In this document: in pieces, positions 59,101-64,000 of the stretch
Layout of the letters: every line of letters starts with the position of its first letter
Numbering within the stretch: position 1 is the first letter of the stretch
Assembly: GCA_023333565.1 (NCBI GenBank)
Contig: JAJKFH010002364.1
Span: 2,017,001 to 2,081,000, forward strand
Source: Puffinus mauretanicus
Taxonomy: Eukaryota > Chordata > Aves > Procellariiformes > Procellariidae
Direction of reading: 5' to 3'
DNA: 64,000 bases
The notes under the pieces: model-generated
Databases searched by the model: none
Seen by the model: only the letters and a program-made list of their open reading frames with translations
What the model was told of the DNA's origin: nothing
Made by a program: the position numbers and the translations under genes

Positions 59101-60609
59101 CTGGGATCTGAGTTCAGAGAAATTCAGTGTGCAAAGTCCTAGCTGTGAAGAATTAAATGCTGAAGAAATCAGTATGGGATCAGCATGGCTGTTGCATCTT
59201 GAGGCTAGACAGTTGCTTTCATCTGGCTTTTTAGTTCTTTGGCCCGTGCGCATGCAGAAGCAGCAATCAAGGTCATGAAATTGCAGTGGTCCTTTCTGGT
59301 CCTTGTCCTGATGGTCTCTGGACTTGATCATAACTCTTGCAGTTCCCCAGTGAGATCATGCAGGTTTATCAGCTTCATACTTACTCAGCTGTGACCTCAT
59401 TGATGAATTTACTCAATACACAACTGAACTTCTTTGGTGGTATTGTTGTATTGTTTCTCTATCTTCTAAAGCACCAGGGACCGACTGTTGAAGGAGACAT
59501 GACACAAAGCAGATAGACCAGTGCTCTGAAGTGGCATAGATGATTATGTCAAGTGTTTGGCTGAGAAATTTCCTTGCAGACCTAATTGGAAGGAATATCT
59601 GATCATCTGTGGTCTTTCTTTGCATCATGGGGAATGATTTGGCCACTGGACACATAAAATCAACCCTGCATCATTTTTGGACTTTTGTCTGGGTTTCTGC
59701 TTGTTGTATGCATTCTTGGTTTTGAGGAATAGAGACAAAAGAATCTAGCATTGTTTTGGGCTAGTTACAGGATATCTGGATAACACTTAATTGCCAGAGA
59801 AATACAGGAGAGATTAGATGATCTAGAAATCACTTCTTTCTTGAACTTCTATGAAGTTTGTTAGAAAATTGCTTATTTTAGCCTGCAGACTACCTGTCAG
59901 TGAAGGATGGAGTGGTGTGCTCTACATTTTGACTAGAACTTGCTGATTTATTAAAAATTTAAGTCATGTGTTACATCAGCATTTCTTAGTACTAGGGGCA
60001 GATCATGAAATACTGTATTTTCCCATGCCCATGGAACATTTTTGGATTACCAATGTACTTAGCTTAAGGAAGTGTGGTGGAGGCTGTTGCACAAAACGTT
60101 AAAGGAAACTTTCATCCAGCAGACGTTATGAAAATGTAATTTGTTCTGAAAAACCTGTGTCATATTATCACTAAGATCCTGATCCAATGCCAGTTCAAGA
60201 AAACATGAGGTTTTAACTCAGCGTAGGAGACCAGGAGCTGAAAGCATTGGATACTTTCCTGGACTTGGTGCTTTGCTGGTCTTCCTTCTGTTTCTCCTTA
60301 CCGGGGCAGTAGCTGAGGATGGATTGATGAGGAAACAACATTTATTGTCTCATTGGCAAATTTTAATGCCAGCAGCTATTTCTGGGGCATACTCGGTGCT
60401 AAGAATGTGGTTAGAAAGCAATCTGGGGTGGCATTGGGGGAACATAATGATTTTTTTCTTTTCCATGATACAGCTCACTGGTTTGCGCATCAGTAAATTG
60501 ATTAATTGGAGATATTTGAGAGTGTTTTCACAAAAATGTTTGAGCTATATGATTCCCCTCCCTGCATCTTTTTTTTTTTCTCCAAACTGCCATCATCAGT
60601 GATTTGGAA
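53161..60609. other. Unique non-coding DNA
   Basis: About 7.4 kb with no recognised gene or mobile element. Small items: T-rich stretch 53935-53981, GAACTTCAG-type triplication 58331-58357, and AAGAAGAAGAAGAAGAGAAGA (54924-54943), which gives a KKKKKRR stretch in an 89-codon ORF that is otherwise featureless. ORFs on both strands around 58.7-59.3 kb overlap one another and look like chance. Confidence 0.35.
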
Positions 60610-61800
60610 GTGTAGAAAATAGTATTATAAGGGAACAGATGCGAACAAAAGGGGTGAAATTGAATGTATTAGTATTCAGCGGTCTGCTTTTGATTACCTC
60701 TGACTGGAAAATATTTGGAAGCCACCAGGGTCCCCTCAAGTGTTATGATTTCGTAAATTCAGCCCTCGTGTGTTGGGATTCAGGCTCCCTTATTGAAATT
60801 GAATTGATATTTTGTAAACTTCATTTGTGAATAATGTGATCTGACAGGGACAAATGCGAGGGAGAATTGTTTTCAAACCTTCTCCAAATGAAACTTATTA
60901 TTGGGTAAATACGGATTTCTTTGTCTCTTTTCCTCTCTTTCTATCCTGAGCGTCTTCATGGCCTGAATATGTATCAACTTTTCCAAGGTAATTGAATTGA
61001 TTCAATCATGTGTGGGCAACAGAAATGGGCAATAGAATACATTCCTGATGGGGAAAAATTGAAAAGTAGAGGGATTTCTACTCAGGTGCAGGGCTGGGAG
61101 GGTCACAGTGCTATCAGAGGAGAGAGACATGCAGGAGCTTCTTTCTGATTATCTCAGCTTTGGCCATTCTGTCCCTCAATAATCTCCCTCTGATATAACG
61201 CCGGCTTTCCAATTTTGCTGGCCAGCGCCAGGCCTCAGATGTGTTACATATTAATTTCCCTTTGCAGAAAATTTGCCAAGCTTTAGCTCAAATTCAGTTA
61301 GTCGGATTGATGAAAGTGGCAAAAGGATACGACATTTACTGATTCTCCCTTTTCACCTTTGATTAGCTCAACCTGTGAATTATTCTTGCCCTGTCAGTGT
61401 GCCATTAAACGAGCTGGGGCCAAGGTTGCAAGTTCATACTTTCTGATGTAACCGAGAGAAAATACGTTGAGCTATGATTTGTCTGACAGAGACCTAGGAT
61501 CGTTTCAATGCTGCGTTGCCATTATTTTAACAGGTCAGCCCTTGGTGAAATAAAGAAACAAAAATAAAAGCTCCATCCTCCTCCTCATAATCTTCATTTC
61601 TAGCCCATCTCTCTGGCAGCTGCTCATTCCCAGTGGTTCTGGAGTGGAAGAACTCATCGTCTTTGCTCCAAATAAGCTGGAAAAGTCCATTCCTCCCTCT
61701 CCTGGTTGATATTTTCAAATTAAACGTTGCTAGTCTGTAGCGTTCGTATCTCATATGGATTGCTGCCACAGGCTGAAATCTGTGTAGTCAACTTTTTTTT
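60610..61800. other. Candidate conserved non-coding block
   Basis: About 1.2 kb of complex sequence with no recognisable repeat, retaining many CpGs: ATTCAGCGGTCTGCTTTTGA, ATTTCGTAAATTCAGCCCTCG, GATATAACGCCGGCTTTCCA, AGCCTAGGATCGTTTC-like words, and AAACGTTGCTAG. It also holds GGTAATTGAATTGATTCAATC (60989-61009), an imperfect palindrome. An 80-codon minus-strand ORF rich in charged residues (61527-61769) lies at its end; it may be chance. This is the strongest block of possible regulatory DNA by appearance, still without alignment evidence. Confidence 0.33.
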
Positions 61801-64000
61801 TCCTTTTTGTTTTTACTCTGCCAACACTTTGCAGGTTTGATCTCTTCTGGAAACTCCAGGCTCTGGTGCTGCGTAGTGCTGAAGCATTTCACCCTACGAG
61901 AGAAGCACAGGGGAGAGATGTTGGTTTCCCACACCTTCCTCTGTTACTGCACTGCTTTGACAAATCGTGCCTGGGTTTTGGTTGCTTTTTTCACTTGATG
62001 AGAGTCTTAATTTGTTGATTGTAAAGTTGTTTTGTTTTTCAAATGGCCCAATGGAAACTTTAATGCTGTTATTACAGCTTGTTTGGAAGATTGCCAGGAA
62101 GATTGTCAGTTTTGATTGTCAAGTTAGGCAACGTGTGTTTAAAAGACATTTTCCATAATGGTGTTGGGCATGTATAGTGCCATTTCAAAACACCAGATGT
62201 GCTTCAATCTATGTAGCATTGGTGGCTGTGGCCCTGAGCAAAGGAGGAAGATATGGGTTAAAGTGGAAGGAGCCAATGAACGAATAACATTTGCCCGTAA
62301 GTTTCCCTGCGAAAAGTGCACCACAAATAATTTGCTCTCTAGGCCGCTCAGTGAAGATGCACCGTCAATTAGCTGGCAAACCCATCCAGTTCTGTCTATC
62401 TTGCAATGTCCTCATGCTGTTAGGAACTCATGGAAAGCAGTCAATCCAGTCATCATGATTTTTGGATGCTCTCAGGATCTGAAACAGTGGTGAGAACCAG
62501 TGACAGTGTCTGCTGTCATTAGCTGACCTTTGCGTGATAATTCTGGGAAAACATTATCAAACACAGGAGAGATGTGGGTTTGGTCCCTTCTGTGCCTGAC
62601 ACAACAGCATTTTTACCAGAAATACTTTTAAAGAGGTTTATCATCAACCTACTCCCATTTCCTTTTTTCTAATAAACCGTGTTTCTGGATATACCCAAAG
62701 GTGCAATTTGGAGTATATCTAACAAGGACTTTCTTATCCTTTCTTCAGTGCATCGCTGCCATTTGCAAACTGTTCATTTTAAGACATCCATGATAAACCT
62801 GAAAATCTAGATTTAAAATATCTTCCTTTCTAGGAAAACTGGGTTTGTATTGAGAACTGCAGTCTTGTCTGCCTCAGTCGTTCCTGTATAATATATATCA
62901 GCTTATAGCTGTTGAGTAGAAACAGTTGTTGAAAGTAGAGAGCAGTGAGGAGAGGAATTGGTGTGCTGAACTCTCTGGGAAGGGCTTCCAGCTGACATGC
63001 AGCAAATACTGCTCACGGCTCTTCCATCACTCAGTGAACACAATTGGGTTTCTGTAATTTTCCACAACCAACCCAGGCTTCCCCAGGTCAATAGCCCGGA
63101 TGTACAGAATCATCAAGACAAAGCACAAAACCCCCTCGCAATAACCTGTGTGACTGAAAGTGTAATGTAGACATAGTCCTAAAAGCCATTCCTTGTAGAA
63201 AGTCACCTTTGGAAAGTACTAAAACCACTGACCATTAATAATGAGACCTACACTGCAAATTAGGTTATTTTAAATCCATCAAACAACTTTCTCAATCAAA
63301 AGAAAAAAATGATATATAGTAATGGTAGTGTTTTCTATCTTTATATAAGTTATTAATTTGTATACTTAAAAAAAAATTGAGTCTGCTCATAGGAACACTT
63401 TATATTCTCTCAGCCTTAAAAGTGCTCTAGCTATGGCCTGCTAACTCTTATGGCCATGAAGAATGCATGTCTTGGTTATAAATGGTATCCACTTTAGCTT
63501 CATAGCTTAGAGCTGAATAAACACAGAATCACTGAATTGTACTCAATGGCTCTATTTATACTGTATTTTGTTAGCATCTGACATAAATCAAGCGTGATTT
63601 GATTGACTATACCCAAAGTAGAGCTGGAATAAAATAATGAGGGCGTTTGTTAGCTGAGCTGCCAGTCTTTAGTAGTAATGACATTTAACGTAATAGGTAG
63701 CAGGTAGGTTAAAATGTGCTTTTTATTTGTTGTACATACATTTTATAAAAGAAAGATGTAGTAAGGCCCAGGGTGCAATTTTTCACACCGCCCCTCCAGA
63801 TAGGAAGCTAATTAAAAACAAGGCAAAAAACTGATCATGAATGAATGCTTTGGCCATTGTTTAGTGTTATACAGAACTGTACAAAAAAGATCATTAAATT
63901 CCATTCATCACTTTGGCTTTAAATTGATGCAAAAGACTTGTACTTCTGTGCATAAGGTAAAGGCTAAGTAGGAAGGGTATTAAATCAGTTTGAGAGTCTT
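61801..64000. other. Non-coding DNA, possible conserved segments at both ends
   Basis: The interval 62170-62470 has complex sequence and one 111-codon plus-strand ORF (62158-62493) with several Cys residues but no domain. Within 63560-63960 the sequence again looks like conserved non-coding DNA (TTCACACCGCCCCTCCAGAT, AGGAAGCTAATTAAAAAC). No repeats are recognised. Confidence 0.33.

Noticed and set aside
62158..62493. 111-codon ORF with several Cys residues
   Set aside because: Length is within chance for 64 kb of six-frame sequence; Cys spacing matches no zinc-binding pattern I recognise.
63520..63545. CR1 tail in reverse (ACAGAATCACTGAATTG)
   Set aside because: Only one octamer-like word, and the sequence after it does not continue as the CR1 3' UTR.
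1..64000. CRISPR arrays, bacterial operons or defence systems
   Set aside because: No regularly spaced repeats, no ribosome-binding sites or gene packing; the window is vertebrate non-coding DNA.

Overview
The window reads as vertebrate, specifically avian, nuclear DNA, and it is almost entirely non-coding. The evidence is: (i) CR1 LINE copies ending in the ATTCTATG-type 3' tandem octamers typical of bird CR1; (ii) a solo LTR whose TGTCCTGG...ACGACA sequence matches, from memory, an ERVL-class LTR common in neoavian genomes; (iii) worn tRNA-derived SINE (MIR-like) remnants; (iv) long AT-rich unique DNA without bacterial-style gene packing. The closest description is a gene desert or a very large intron. 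No host exon, rRNA gene, intact tRNA gene or CRISPR array could be supported.

Layout. 1-10.6 kb: unique DNA with a TG/TA-rich low-complexity tract (3.5 kb), a possible SINE scrap (5.5 kb) and a (GA)8 tract (8.9 kb). 10.6-15.1 kb: a 176-bp CR1 3' end and two very old LINE reverse-transcriptase-type fossils. 16.2-17.7 kb: possible conserved non-coding DNA. 19.6-21.05 kb: a CR1 copy (plus strand) that keeps part of ORF1 and both ends of the ORF2 RT region but has large internal deletions and frameshifts. 23.2-25.3 kb: a possible DNA-transposon fossil and a more GC-rich block. 28.1-28.7 kb: two local duplications with hairpins, one inside an old interspersed repeat. 31.2-32.2 kb: a cluster of old SINEs and a decayed CR1. 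34.4-35.7 kb: a 32-bp tandem duplication beside the youngest CR1 copy (minus strand), whose remaining 1 kb of ORF2 is uninterrupted. 40.7-40.9 kb: a cluster of TAATTA homeodomain-type cores. 43.5 and 47.6 kb: MIR-like SINEs. 46.16-46.68 kb: the solo LTR with a perfect 5-bp target-site duplication. 60.6-61.8 kb: possible regulatory DNA with unusually good retention of CpG and complex sequence.

Nothing here forms a co-working gene set. The only protein-coding potential is retrotransposon-derived (CR1 ORF1 and ORF2 pieces). Likely function, if any, lies in cis-regulatory elements; the non-coding candidates are inferred from sequence texture alone and need genome alignment. I did not find a new biological system. 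The most useful specific observations are the architecture of the internally deleted CR1, the solo LTR with its promoter-like motifs, and three local duplications that look like replication template-switch scars.
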